From Clostridia bacterium (GTDB taxonomy: Bacteria; Bacillota; Clostridia; Christensenellales; UBA1242): a stretch of DNA of 25,161 nucleotides. Each line of letters opens with the position of its first letter. Position 1 is the stretch's first letter. A program made the position numbers and the translations under genes. The stretch spans positions 1 to 25,161 of the forward strand of contig JAFULP010000098.1 of assembly GCA_017473285.1 (NCBI GenBank), written 5' to 3'. Positions 8,258-16,253 of this stretch are shown here, piece after piece. Under the pieces are notes generated by a model, which saw only the letters and a program-made list of their open reading frames with translations, did not search any database and was not told the DNA's origin.

Positions 8258-9214
8258 TTAATAGTTTTCATTGTTATCAAGGTTAATGCCATAAGATTCC
8301 ATCTTTTGAATAACTTCCTCTAATGACTTAGCACCCATATTACGCACCTTCAACATATCGGCCCTTGTCTTCTTAGCCAAGTCACCAATTGTTTCAATAC
8401 CAGCACGCTTCAAGCAGTTATAACTACGAACGCTAAGTTCCATTTCCTCAATAGGTTTTTCGAACAATTTAGTTCTTTCATCTTCTTTTCTAGCAACCAA
8501 TATATTTGTATCAGCCATATTTTCAACAAGTTCAACAAACATATTGAAATAATCATTTAATAATTTAGCACTTAATGCAATAACTTCCTTAGCAGCAACT
8601 GTGCCATGAGTTTGCACATCAAGTACAAGTTTATCAAAGTCCATATTTTGTCCAACACGACTAGATTGAACTTCAAAACTTACCTTTTTAACAGGAGTAA
8701 ATAATGAATCTATAGCAATGAAGTCAACTTCATCTGAAAAATCTTTATTATTTTCAGCAGTAACATAACCACGACCACGACCTACGTATAATTGCATATC
8801 TAGTTCAGCACCAGCTTCAATTCTGCAAATATACATATCAGGATTTAGAATTGTTACCATATCGCCACAGTCAATATCTCTAGCATAAACTTCAGCAGGA
8901 CCAGTTTTGCGCAATGTCATAACAGCCTTAAAATCTCTGTCATTTGTACTAGATTTAACCGCCAAGTTCTTTAGGTTAAGTATAATATCAGGAACATCCT
9001 CTGCAACACCTTTAATGGTTGAAAATTCGTGCAAAACATTTCTAATTTTAACACCAACCACAGCAGCGCCAGGTAAACTTGACAACAATACTCTACGAAG
9101 AGCATTACCCAAAGTAATACCAAAACCCTTTTCAAGTGGTTCAACTACTATTCTTGCGTTTGCTCCGTTATCAAACTCTTCCAAACTAATCTTTGGCTTT
9201 TCAATTTCCATCAT
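8258..9214 (-). CDS. rpoA: DNA-directed RNA polymerase subunit alpha
   Basis: The alpha subunit dimerises to start RNA polymerase assembly, and its C-terminal domain binds UP elements and activators. The N-terminal domain shows FGITLGNALRRVLLSSLPG (about 31-49), the dimerisation core. The C-terminal domain (about 250-318) has the helix-hairpin-helix pattern ELSVRSYNCLKRAGI and NMGAKSLEEV. At 318 residues it is of normal length. GGAGG sits 8 nt before the first of two adjacent ATGs, so I chose the first. It is placed between rpsD and rplQ, as in other Firmicutes. The A/T-rich DNA upstream of the S10 promoter would suit binding by its C-terminal domain. Confidence 0.99.
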   Translation of the reverse strand: MMEIEKPKISLEEFDNGANARIVVEPLEKGFGITLGNALRRVLLSSLPGAAVVGVKIRNVLHEFSTIKGVAEDVPDIILNLKNLAVKSSTNDRDFKAVMTLRKTGPAEVYARDIDCGDMVTILNPDMYICRIEAGAELDMQLYVGRGRGYVTAENNKDFSDEVDFIAIDSLFTPVKKVSFEVQSSRVGQNMDFDKLVLDVQTHGTVAAKEVIALSAKLLNDYFNMFVELVENMADTNILVARKEDERTKLFEKPIEEMELSVRSYNCLKRAGIETIGDLAKKTRADMLKVRNMGAKSLEEVIQKMESYGINLDNNENY

Positions 9215-9229
9215 AATTAAATCCTCCTA

Positions 9230-9850
9230 TTATCTTGAATAAAATTCGACAATCAAGTTTTCTTTAATGTTTAGATCAATATCATCTCTTTCTGGTAAAG
9301 CTAAAATTTTGCCTGTAAGAGTTTCTGTGTTAAATTCTAACCACTTAGGCATAACAATCTTAAGTTCTTTCAATGCTTTGAACATTTCAAGAGCTTGACT
9401 GCTTTCCTTAACTGCAATCACATCACCAACTTTAACTTGATAAGAAGGAATATTTACCTTTTTACCATTAACTGTTAAGTGGTTTTGTCCAACTCTTTGT
9501 CTTGCTTCAGCACGGCTTGAGCCAATACCCATTCTGTAAGCAACGTTATCAAGACGCAATTCAAGTTGTTGAAGTAAAGCCAAACCAGTTGTTTGTTTGC
9601 TTCTTGTAGCTTTTTCATAGTAGTTTGCAAATTGACGTTCCAAAACGCCATAAGCGCGTCTAACTTTTTGTTTTTCTCTTAATTGTAAACCGTATTCAGA
9701 AACTTTCTTTCTAGCAGCGCCATGTTGTCCAGGAACAACAGGTCTACGGTCGATAGCACACTTACCAGATGTACATCTTTCGCCCTTAAGGAAAAGTTTG
9801 CAACCTTCTCTACGGCATTGACGACATTTAGCATCTGTATATTTTGCCAT
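9230..9850 (-). CDS. rpsD: 30S ribosomal protein S4, zinc-binding type
   Basis: S4 nucleates 30S assembly by binding the 5' domain of 16S rRNA and represses translation of ribosomal genes in several bacteria. The N-terminus has C9-x2-C12 with C26-x4-C31, the zinc-knuckle form. The S4 RNA-binding domain is visible at about 95-160 (LDNVAYRMGIG, QRVGQNHLTVNGKKVNIPSY). It has 206 residues, a normal length. AAAGGAG precedes ATG by 8 nt. In this genome it lies inside the alpha cluster (rpsK-rpsD-rpoA), the place where S4 autoregulation is known in E. coli. Confidence 0.99.
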   Translation of the reverse strand: MAKYTDAKCRQCRREGCKLFLKGERCTSGKCAIDRRPVVPGQHGAARKKVSEYGLQLREKQKVRRAYGVLERQFANYYEKATRSKQTTGLALLQQLELRLDNVAYRMGIGSSRAEARQRVGQNHLTVNGKKVNIPSYQVKVGDVIAVKESSQALEMFKALKELKIVMPKWLEFNTETLTGKILALPERDDIDLNIKENLIVEFYSR

Positions 9851-9864
9851 TGTTCATTCTCCTT

Positions 9865-10260
9865 TTATATTCTTCTTCTCTTAGGTGGTCTGCATCCATT
9901 ATGAGGAATAGGTGAAACGTCTTTAATCATAGTAACACCAATTTCTGCAGTAGCTAAAGCTCTAATAGCAGCTTCTCTACCACCACCGGCACCTTTCACA
10001 TAAACTGCCACTTTAGTAATACCAGCATCTTTTGCAGCTTTTGCAGCGGTTTCAACGATTTGTTGAGCAACGAATGGTGTAGATTTTTTAGCACCACGGT
10101 TACCTAACGCACCAGCGCTACACCAAGAAATAGCATTTCCTTGTGCATCTGTAAAAGTAACTATTGTATTATTAAAAGTTGCTTGAATGTGTACAGCACC
10201 TTCGCCAATGTTTTTTCTGACGATTTTTTTCTTTTTATTATCGGTACTTTTTGTAGCCAT
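9865..10260 (-). CDS. rpsK: 30S ribosomal protein S11
   Basis: S11 is a platform protein of the 30S subunit that binds near the E site. It has 131 residues, with family motifs AFNNTIVT-type (ATFNNTIVTFTDAQGN), AAQ/AAKAAKDAG, VKGAGGGREAAIRAL and the C-terminal PHNGCRPPKRRR. AAGGAG precedes ATG by 7 nt. It sits between rpsM and rpsD with spacers of 14 nt on each side. Confidence 0.99.
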   Translation of the reverse strand: MATKSTDNKKKKIVRKNIGEGAVHIQATFNNTIVTFTDAQGNAISWCSAGALGNRGAKKSTPFVAQQIVETAAKAAKDAGITKVAVYVKGAGGGREAAIRALATAEIGVTMIKDVSPIPHNGCRPPKRRRI

Positions 10261-10274
10261 TTAATTACTCCTTA

Positions 10275-10643
10275 TTACTTTTTCTTATTTGCTATAGTTT
10301 TTCTAGGTCCCTTTCTAGTTCTTGCATTAGTCTTAGTAGATTGACCACGAACTGGTAAGTTCGCAATATGTCTCAAACCACGATAGCACCTGATTTCTTT
10401 TAAGCGTTTAATGTCTAAAGCAACATCTCTACGCAATTCACCTTCAACAGTGAAATTAGATTCGATATACTTACGAATGTTAGCAATGTCACCTTCAGTT
10501 AAGTCTTTAACTCTAGTGTCAGGATTAATACCTGTAGCTGCTAAAATCTTGTTAGAACGAACTCTACCAATACCATAGATATAAGTAAGTCCAATTTCAA
10601 CTCTTTTCTCGTTTGGTATATCCACGCCCGCAATACGTGCCAT
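10275..10643 (-). CDS. rpsM: 30S ribosomal protein S13
   Basis: S13 sits in the head of the 30S subunit and contacts tRNA and the 50S subunit. The 122-residue protein starts MARIAGVDIPNEKRVEIGLT, the canonical N-terminus, contains YIYGIGRVRSNKIL, and ends in a basic tail (RTRKGPRKTIANKKK). A longer frame starts four codons upstream at a TTG, but GGAGG lies 5 nt before the ATG at 10643 and overlaps that upstream part, so the shorter start is right. An 86-bp gap with a hairpin precedes it, one of the longest gaps in the operon. Confidence 0.98.
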   Translation of the reverse strand: MARIAGVDIPNEKRVEIGLTYIYGIGRVRSNKILAATGINPDTRVKDLTEGDIANIRKYIESNFTVEGELRRDVALDIKRLKEIRCYRGLRHIANLPVRGQSTKTNARTRKGPRKTIANKKK

Positions 10644-10682
10644 AATTTCCTCCAATTAAATTTTTTAGTATTTTATTTAATC

Positions 10683-10715
10683 ACCACTTTCAAATTGCCG
10701 CGAGAAAGCAGTGGT
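10683..10715 (-). promoter_or_regulatory. Hairpin in the rpmJ-rpsM spacer, possible translational control element
   Basis: On the minus strand ACCAC (10715-10711) pairs with GTGGT (10687-10683). An inner TTTC/GAAA helix follows after a TGC bulge, with a GC-rich loop. No T-tract follows, so it is not a terminator. It lies about 40 nt upstream of the rpsM start. In E. coli a structured leader before rpsM is the S4 target; equivalence here is inference. Confidence 0.4.
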
Positions 10716-10729
10716 AATTTTCAATTTTA

Positions 10730-10846
10730 TTAACCTTGTCTTTGTTTGTGAGTTTTAGATTTAGAGCAAATAACCATAACTCTGCCATTACGCTTAATAA
10801 CTCTACATTTTTCACACATAGGTTTAACAGATGGTCTAACTTTCAT
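10730..10846 (-). CDS. rpmJ: 50S ribosomal protein L36, zinc-binding type
   Basis: This 38-residue protein is too short for ordinary ORF cut-offs. It begins MKVRPSVKPMCEKCRVIKR and has the zinc ligands C11, C14, C27 and H33, so it is the zinc-dependent form. It binds 23S rRNA in the 50S subunit. Its first 11 bases overlap the end of infA, and its AAGGAG lies inside infA's last codons, so translation is likely coupled to infA. An 86-bp spacer follows before rpsM. Confidence 0.97.
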   Translation of the reverse strand: MKVRPSVKPMCEKCRVIKRNGRVMVICSKSKTHKQRQG

Positions 10847-11081
10847 AACTTTCTCCTTCATAGTTTTTGTCACGCCAAACGATTCGGCCTTTGGTCAAAT
10901 CATAAGGGCTCATTTCCACTTTAACTTTATCACCTACCAACACTTTGATAAAATGAGTTCTCAATTTACCAGAGATATAGGCGGTAATAATGTGGTTATT
11001 CATAATTTTAACTTTGAAGTTGGTATTTCCTAAAACTTCTACAACTTCGCCTTCGGTTTCAATAACATCTTCCTTAGACAT
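10836..11081 (-). CDS. infA: Translation initiation factor IF-1 with short C-terminal extension
   Basis: IF-1 occupies the 30S A site during initiation. The OB-fold core is typical: MSKEDVIETEGEVVEVL, FKVKIMNNHIITAYISGKLR, VGDKVKVEMSPYDLTKGRIVWR. The usual protein is 72 residues and ends just after this point; here it is 81, with an acidic tail (NYEGESYES) formed by reading across the L36 Shine-Dalgarno and start. GGAGGAG, located in the last codons of the preceding KOW gene, lies 5 nt before ATG. Confidence 0.98.
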   Translation of the reverse strand: MSKEDVIETEGEVVEVLGNTNFKVKIMNNHIITAYISGKLRTHFIKVLVGDKVKVEMSPYDLTKGRIVWRDKNYEGESYES

Positions 11082-11083
11082 AA

Positions 11084-11356
11084 TTACTCCTCCATAGCGT
11101 TAAATTTTTCAATTAATTTATTTAATTCATGATTTGTTATAGGTGATTTTAACCTTTCAATAATTTCAGGATAACTACCTATATATGACAAGTGAAGTGG
11201 ATTTTTAATTTTTGGCTTATCTATTGTTCTAAGTTTACCGTTTATAAGTGAACAATAACCCTTTTTTCCAATATCTGTCACCACATATCTACAACCCAAA
11301 TCACGCCCTTGAGTACTTTCAACGACATCTCCAATTTTTAACTTGAAAATTTCCAT
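11084..11356 (-). CDS. Small KOW-domain RNA-binding protein (L14e/L24-like)
   Basis: This 90-residue protein is of the type found between map and infA in many Clostridia and usually described as a KOW-domain or L14e-like RNA-binding protein. The N-terminus (residues 5-40, LKIGDVVESTQGRDLGCRYVV) matches a KOW fold, in which a short beta-barrel binds RNA. The C-terminal half is basic then helical. The Shine-Dalgarno AGGAG overlaps the map stop codon, and infA starts 2 nt after its own stop. Its function is unknown; position and fold suggest a ribosome-associated role. Confidence 0.85.
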   Translation of the reverse strand: MEIFKLKIGDVVESTQGRDLGCRYVVTDIGKKGYCSLINGKLRTIDKPKIKNPLHLSYIGSYPEIIERLKSPITNHELNKLIEKFNAMEE

Positions 11357-11363
11357 AACACTC

Positions 11364-12110
11364 CTACAAAGTTATTATTTCTACGCCGTCATCAGTTATG
11401 ATAACCGTATTTTCATAATGAGCAGAAGGTAATCCGTCTTCGGTCAACACTGTCCAGCCATTATGATGAAGTACCACATTTCTTTTACCTAATGTAGACA
11501 TAGGTTCAATAGCCAGCGTCATACCTGCTTTGAGTACAACCCCGCTATTATATGGACCATAATTTGGTACCATTGGATCTTCGTGAAGATGCGTGCCAAT
11601 TCCATGTCCCACAAGTTCCCTTACCACACCATAACCATTATTTTCAAGATGAACTTGAATTTTATGACTGATGTGTCCAAGTTTGCTACCAGCACGAATA
11701 TCCTTTATTCCCTCAAAGAATGATTGTTTAGTTTCATCTATGAGTTTTTGAACTTCCCATTTGACGTTTCCAACTGGAAAGGTTCTTGCAGCGTCTGCGT
11801 GATAACCTTTAAAGTTTACACCACAGTCAATGCTAATTATATCTCCTTCTTTAAAAGGAATATCGGTTGCAAATCCGTGTACAACTTCACTGTTTAAACT
11901 AGCACAAATTGTATAAGGAAAGCCCTCATATCCTAAAAAGGAAGGTTTGGCGCCACACGATGTAATATATTCATAGGCCAATTTGTTAAGTTGCGCCGAA
12001 GTTTGACCTACGTATATGTTTTGCTCAATCAGTTTTAATGTGTCAGCCAAGATTTTTCCTGCCTGACGCATTAAATCTAACTCGCTTTTTGTTTTTATTG
12101 TAATGTTCAT
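11364..12110 (-). CDS. map: Methionine aminopeptidase, type I
   Basis: This enzyme removes the initiator methionine from new proteins in the cytosol when the second residue is small. The five dimetal ligands are present: D95 and D106 (SIDCGVNFKGYHADAARTF), H169 (GHGIGTHLHE), E202 (AIEPM) and E233 (HYENT). H78 (VVHG) matches the substrate-contacting histidine. The product has 248 residues and no N-terminal zinc-finger extension. The gene begins 1 nt after the adk stop and lacks a clear Shine-Dalgarno (only GAGT), so coupling to adk is likely. Confidence 0.98.
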   Translation of the reverse strand: MNITIKTKSELDLMRQAGKILADTLKLIEQNIYVGQTSAQLNKLAYEYITSCGAKPSFLGYEGFPYTICASLNSEVVHGFATDIPFKEGDIISIDCGVNFKGYHADAARTFPVGNVKWEVQKLIDETKQSFFEGIKDIRAGSKLGHISHKIQVHLENNGYGVVRELVGHGIGTHLHEDPMVPNYGPYNSGVVLKAGMTLAIEPMSTLGKRNVVLHHNGWTVLTEDGLPSAHYENTVIITDDGVEIITL

Positions 12111-12111
12111 T

Positions 12112-12735
12112 TTATAGACTCGACAATATTGCTACTGCCTGCTCCATTGTATAAGTAGGAGTATGTCCCGCATCAATCTTATGAAGCATACCAAGACGCT
12201 CATAATATTCGATTAAAGGATAAGTGCTATCAAAATATGTTTTAATTCTTTTTCTAACCGTTTCTTCATTATCATCTGCACGAGTAACAAGTTCGCCACC
12301 ACACTTAGGACATATGTTGCTATCTACATATTCCTTGTTGGTAACCGCCTTACAAGAACTACAAGTTAATCTACCAAGTGCTCTTCTTAATATCTCATCT
12401 GGTTCAACATCTAAAAGTAACACTGCGTCTATCTTTGTCATCTTGCTTAAAGCTTCCGCTTGTTTTAAATCTCTTGGAAATCCATCAAATAACAAACCTT
12501 TATCTTCTGGAACTGATGCTAGAAATTTATTCATAACATCTAACACTGTTTCAAATTCAACCATACCACCGCTCAACTGAACTTCGTGAATATGCTTTCC
12601 AAGTTCACTACCTGTTGCAACTTCAGCTCTTAACAAGTCTCCAGTAGAAACTTGAATTAAATTATACTTTTCTTTAATATTGCCTGCAAGTGTTCCTTTG
12701 CCACTATTAGGCGCACCTAATAAAATTATTTTCAT
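12112..12735 (-). CDS. adk: Adenylate kinase with zinc-binding lid
   Basis: This enzyme interconverts ATP + AMP and 2 ADP. The P-loop is GAPNSGKGT (residues 7-15; the family usually has GAPGAGKGT). FDGFPRDLKQAE (83-94) is the AMP/ATP signature. The lid carries C125, C128, C142 and C145, the Gram-positive zinc form. RADDNEETVRKR follows. Length is 207, at the shorter end. Only a weak GGGG ribosome site is present. The 81-bp gap before it contains an extended -10 promoter, so adk-map and downstream genes may have separate transcription. Confidence 0.98.
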   Translation of the reverse strand: MKIILLGAPNSGKGTLAGNIKEKYNLIQVSTGDLLRAEVATGSELGKHIHEVQLSGGMVEFETVLDVMNKFLASVPEDKGLLFDGFPRDLKQAEALSKMTKIDAVLLLDVEPDEILRRALGRLTCSSCKAVTNKEYVDSNICPKCGGELVTRADDNEETVRKRIKTYFDSTYPLIEYYERLGMLHKIDAGHTPTYTMEQAVAILSSL

Positions 12736-12783
12736 ACTACCCCGTTATTTAATATTTTAAAAGTTTTATCAACTCTTAAACTT

Positions 12784-12792
12784 ATTATATCA
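12784..12792 (-). promoter_or_regulatory. Extended -10 promoter upstream of adk
   Basis: The minus strand reads TGATATAAT (12792-12784), a perfect extended -10. The -35 at the right spacing is poor (about 3 of 6 matches). It lies in the 81-bp gap between the secY stop and adk, with a start near 12777. It would give extra transcription of adk and the alpha-cluster genes. Confidence 0.55.
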
Positions 12793-12816
12793 TACTTTTT
12801 GCACAAAATCTAGTGG

Positions 12817-14118
12817 TTATTTTAAAAATCCTCTATAATTTCTCATAAGCATTTGAGCTTCCAGTTGCTTATCAAATTCAAGCGCCACGCTAACTACGAT
12901 TAGAATAGCTGTTGCACTAAACGCACTTGTTAAGCCTGTTGTTCCAATTGCTTTAAAGATAAATGTAGGAATAATTGCCATAAATCCTAAGAATATTGCA
13001 CCAAATAGTGTAATACGCTTAGATATTCCACCTAGATAATCTGCGGTTGGCTTACCTGGACGAATACCTGGAATAAATCCACCGTTTTGTTGAATTTGAC
13101 GACTGATATCTTGAGTATTGAAGTTAATCATACTGTAGAAATAAGCAAACGCTAAAATCAACAAACCAAGTAAAATTGTATAAATCCAAGTTCCACTACC
13201 TACCCATTTATTCCACCATCCAATAAATCCAGTTGTTTTGTCTGCCCAGAAAATACTAAATAGTAATTGTGGGAAAGTCAAAATTGAACTTGCAAAGATA
13301 ATTGGCATAACGCCATTAGCGTTTACACGCACTGGAATGTAAGTAGATTGACCACCATACATTTTTCTACCCTTAATTTGTTTAGCATATTGTACTGGAA
13401 CTTTTCGCTCTGCACCATCTACAAATACTACAAGTCCAAATATAACAACCATAACAACTAAGAATAATATCAATTGCCATATTGCACGAACCGCAACATC
13501 GCCACCTGCTGTGATATTTTTAAAGCAATCTAAAAGCGCTGTACCAGCACTACTTAGGATACCTACAAATATCAACAACGACATACCGTTACCGATACCG
13601 ATTTCAGTAATTTTTTCACCAAGCCATACAGTAAACATGGCTCCAGTTACCAACATTAATACAACAAATCCTGTACTAATAAATTCTGGTGCTGAACCAA
13701 AATATTTAGTATCAATATAACCATTACCCTTTAATCCTATAACAATACCCAATGCTTGAGCAGTTGCTATTACTAGGGCTGCAATTTTAGTATATTTTTC
13801 AATCTTTTTACGACCGTCTGCGCCTTCATTTTTCAAATTTTCCCAACTAGGTATTACAACCGATAATAGTTGGATAATGATTGATGAAGTAATATATGGT
13901 GATACGCCTAGCGCCAAGAATGTACCTTGTGATAACGCTCCACCACTTAGGCTGTTTAGTAGATTTAAGAAGGTTTGACCTTCACTAAATTCCGAACCCA
14001 CAACGCCTGGCACTGGAATCCAGCAACCAAGACGGTAGATTAATAGTAATAATAGTGTTAATAGTAATTTGTTGCGCACTTCTTTAATTTTAAATGCGTC
14101 AGTTAATGTTTTAAACAT
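12817..14118 (-). CDS. secY: Preprotein translocase subunit SecY
   Basis: SecY is the channel subunit of the Sec translocon in the cytoplasmic membrane; with SecE/SecG and SecA or the ribosome it exports and inserts proteins. The 433 residues contain about ten hydrophobic segments. The N-terminus IKEVRNKLLLTLLLL leads to helix 1. GLVVFVDGAERKVPVQYAK (cytoplasmic loop 4) and NGGFIPGIRPGKPTADYL (cytoplasmic loop 5, ribosome/SecA contact) are canonical. The start overlaps the rplO stop as TAATG, and GAGGAGG lies within the last rplO codons. Confidence 0.99.
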   Translation of the reverse strand: MFKTLTDAFKIKEVRNKLLLTLLLLLIYRLGCWIPVPGVVGSEFSEGQTFLNLLNSLSGGALSQGTFLALGVSPYITSSIIIQLLSVVIPSWENLKNEGADGRKKIEKYTKIAALVIATAQALGIVIGLKGNGYIDTKYFGSAPEFISTGFVVLMLVTGAMFTVWLGEKITEIGIGNGMSLLIFVGILSSAGTALLDCFKNITAGGDVAVRAIWQLILFLVVMVVIFGLVVFVDGAERKVPVQYAKQIKGRKMYGGQSTYIPVRVNANGVMPIIFASSILTFPQLLFSIFWADKTTGFIGWWNKWVGSGTWIYTILLGLLILAFAYFYSMINFNTQDISRQIQQNGGFIPGIRPGKPTADYLGGISKRITLFGAIFLGFMAIIPTFIFKAIGTTGLTSAFSATAILIVVSVALEFDKQLEAQMLMRNYRGFLK

Positions 14119-14564
14119 TATACCTCCTCAGGTGTACCACCTAATGCTTTAATTTTTTCAACTGCAGTAGCAGTAAATTTGTTTGCCTTAACAGTTAAAG
14201 CAACTTTTAATTCACCGTTACCCAAAATTTTAATACCGTCTTTTTCAACCTTTGACAAAATGCCTTTTTCAACAAAAGCAGCAGCATCAACTACTGAATT
14301 TGCTTCAAATACATTTAACTTGTCAACATTAACTGTTGAATAAACTTTTGCAAAATTTGCATTATTAAATCCACGAGAAGGAAGTCTTCTATATAAAGGC
14401 ATTTGTCCACCTTCAAAACCAGGACGAACACCACCGCCACTACGAGCGTTTTGACCCTTGTGACCCTTACCAGCAGTCTTGCCTAAGCCACTACCGATAC
14501 CACGGCCTTTTCTAAACTTTTTAGTCTTTTCGCCTTCGGCGTTTTTTAAATCATGAATATACAT
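14118..14564 (-). CDS. rplO: 50S ribosomal protein L15
   Basis: L15 is a late-assembly protein of the 50S subunit. The N-terminal half is the usual extended Gly/Lys/Arg-rich arm (KGRGIGSGLGKTAGKGHKGQ, then RSGGGVRPGFEGGQMPLYRR). The globular C-terminal domain includes NVDKLNVFE and IKILGNGELK. Length is 148. AAAGGAG is 8 nt before ATG. Its stop overlaps the secY start by one base. Confidence 0.99.
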   Translation of the reverse strand: MYIHDLKNAEGEKTKKFRKGRGIGSGLGKTAGKGHKGQNARSGGGVRPGFEGGQMPLYRRLPSRGFNNANFAKVYSTVNVDKLNVFEANSVVDAAAFVEKGILSKVEKDGIKILGNGELKVALTVKANKFTATAVEKIKALGGTPEEV

Positions 14565-14578
14565 ATTTATAACTCCTT

Positions 14579-14773
14579 TTACGCCTTTTCTACTTTAACT
14601 AAGTGCTTAACTTTGAAAATGCTACCATTTACACTTGCGTTATCAGGTAAAACATTGCAATCACCTAGTTTCTTTAATCCCAAAGCTTCTAATATTTTAG
14701 CTTGGTTTTTGTTGTAACCTATGCAACTTTTAACATAAGTAACTTTAATCATATTTTCACTTTTCTTTTCCAT
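14579..14773 (-). CDS. rpmD: 50S ribosomal protein L30
   Basis: L30 is a small 50S protein of about 60 residues. After a short N-terminal extension (MEKKSEN) comes the family core: IKVTYVKSCIGYNKNQAKILEALGL-type sequence and a C-terminal VNGSIFKVKHLVKVEK. The start is supported by GGAGG 7 nt upstream of ATG at 14773; the alternative internal ATG has no such site. It lies between rpsE and rplO with short spacers. Confidence 0.97.
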   Translation of the reverse strand: MEKKSENMIKVTYVKSCIGYNKNQAKILEALGLKKLGDCNVLPDNASVNGSIFKVKHLVKVEKA

Positions 14774-14783
14774 AAAATGCCTC

Positions 14784-15296
14784 CTATAATTCTTCTACTG
14801 ATTTGCCACGAAGCATAGCAATTTGTTCAGCAGTTCTCATATCTTTAAGTGCATTTAATGTTGCACGAACAGTGTTTATTTTGTTAGTAGAACCGTGTAT
14901 TTTAGAAGTAATATCAGTATAACCTGCAAGTTCAAATACAGAACGAGCAGCACCACCGGCAATCACACCAGTACCAGCTTTTGATGGTAAGATGATAACT
15001 CTTGTGGTAGAAAATTTACCAATAGCTTCATAAGGAACAGTACCATTAACTACTGGCACAGTTACTAGATTTTTCTTAGCAGCCTTTGTAGCCTTTTCAA
15101 CAGCCATAGGAACTTCACTAGCCTTAGCAGTACCCATTCCAACACGGCCTTTCTTGTCGCCTACAACTACTAATGCTGCAAAACGCATTGTGCGTCCGCC
15201 TTTAACAACCTTAGTAACACGACGAACTTCCAACAACTTCTTGTCAAATTCGTCTCTTTCTTCCATTCTAGGCTTTTTGAATTCTCTTTTTGCCAT
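14784..15296 (-). CDS. rpsE: 30S ribosomal protein S5
   Basis: S5 sits on the back of the 30S subunit near the mRNA entry channel and affects accuracy. The 170-residue product shows the double-stranded RNA-binding-like N-domain (EVRRVTKVVKGGRTMRFAALVVVGD) and the C-domain (GTGVIAGGAARSVFELAG, TRATLNALKDM-like end). AGGGAG precedes the ATG. It is 10 bp from rpmD. Confidence 0.99.
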   Translation of the reverse strand: MAKREFKKPRMEERDEFDKKLLEVRRVTKVVKGGRTMRFAALVVVGDKKGRVGMGTAKASEVPMAVEKATKAAKKNLVTVPVVNGTVPYEAIGKFSTTRVIILPSKAGTGVIAGGAARSVFELAGYTDITSKIHGSTNKINTVRATLNALKDMRTAEQIAMLRGKSVEEL

Positions 15297-15308
15297 ACCT
15301 TTCTCCCT

Positions 15309-15677
15309 TTAAAACTTCAAGCCAGCACTTCTAGCGCCGTTTGCAAGTTCTTTTACTCTACCTGTATATAGGTAACCTGCTCTATCGAATACAACTTCTG
15401 TGATACCAGCCTTAACAGCCAATTCGCCAAGAGTCTTTCCAATGAAAGCAGCTTGTTCTTTGTTTGTCATATTTTTCAAAGTGTCAGCATATTGCTTTTG
15501 CTTTGTGTTGCAACTAACTAATGTAGTTCCATTTTCGTCATTGATAATTTGAGCATAAATATGTTTCAAACTTCTATAAACATTTAAACGAGGACGATTA
15601 GCAGTTCCAGATAAATTCTTTCTAAGTCTTGTATGACGAACTTGTCTAATTTCATTTTTATTTTTCTTTGTAATCAT
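15309..15677 (-). CDS. rplR: 50S ribosomal protein L18
   Basis: L18 binds 5S rRNA and joins it to the 50S subunit. The 122 residues contain RLRKNLSGTANRPRLNVYRS and HIYAQIINDENGTTLV, then VVFDRAGYLYTGRVKELANG near the C-terminus, all family signatures. AAGGAG precedes ATG by 8 nt. It lies between rplF and rpsE. Confidence 0.99.
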   Translation of the reverse strand: MITKKNKNEIRQVRHTRLRKNLSGTANRPRLNVYRSLKHIYAQIINDENGTTLVSCNTKQKQYADTLKNMTNKEQAAFIGKTLGELAVKAGITEVVFDRAGYLYTGRVKELANGARSAGLKF

Positions 15678-15689
15678 ATTTTACTCTCC

Positions 15690-16244
15690 TTACTTCTTTC
15701 CGCCCTTACCAGAAGACTTACCTTCCTTCAAAGACACTTTTTCATCAGTGTAACGAATACCGTAACCATGATAAGGTTCGACAGGTTTAATTGCTCTAAT
15801 TTTAGCAGCCATAGCGCCAACGGCTTCCTTGCTTACGCCTTCTACTACAATTTCAGTAATTGAAGGAACATTCAATTTAACACCATTTTCTTCTACAACT
15901 TCTACTGGGTGAGATAAACCCAAGTTCATAATAATCTTATTGCCTTGCTTTGCAACCTTATAACCTACACCATTAACAGTCAAAGACTTCTTAAAGCCAT
16001 TAGTTAAACCTTCAACCATATTGTTAATTAGTGTGCGGTACAAACCGTGCATAGCATTTGCTTCAGTTGTTTCAACAGTTTTTTCAACAATAACTTGATT
16101 GTTTTCAACTTTAACATTTAAAAGTTTGCTAACTTTTTGAGTTAATGTACCTTTACTGCTTGTAACAGTAACAACATTTTCTGCGTCCACGCTAACTGTA
16201 ACGCCTGCTGGTAATGTAATTGGTAATTTTCCTATTCTTGACAT
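15690..16244 (-). CDS. rplF: 50S ribosomal protein L6
   Basis: L6 lies near the factor-binding site of the 50S subunit. The start MSRIGKLPITLPAGV is canonical, and the protein has two repeated L6 folds. The second contains NVPSITEIVVEGVSKEAVG and the C-terminal EPYHGYGIRYTDE. A Gly/Lys-rich tail ends the 184 residues. The GAGGTG ribosome site overlaps the rpsH stop region. Confidence 0.99.
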   Translation of the reverse strand: MSRIGKLPITLPAGVTVSVDAENVVTVTSSKGTLTQKVSKLLNVKVENNQVIVEKTVETTEANAMHGLYRTLINNMVEGLTNGFKKSLTVNGVGYKVAKQGNKIIMNLGLSHPVEVVEENGVKLNVPSITEIVVEGVSKEAVGAMAAKIRAIKPVEPYHGYGIRYTDEKVSLKEGKSSGKGGKK

Positions 16245-16253
16245 AATTCACCT

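Noticed and set aside
10644..10655. TTG start for S13 four codons upstream
   Set aside because: It overlaps the GGAGG ribosome site of the proper ATG start.
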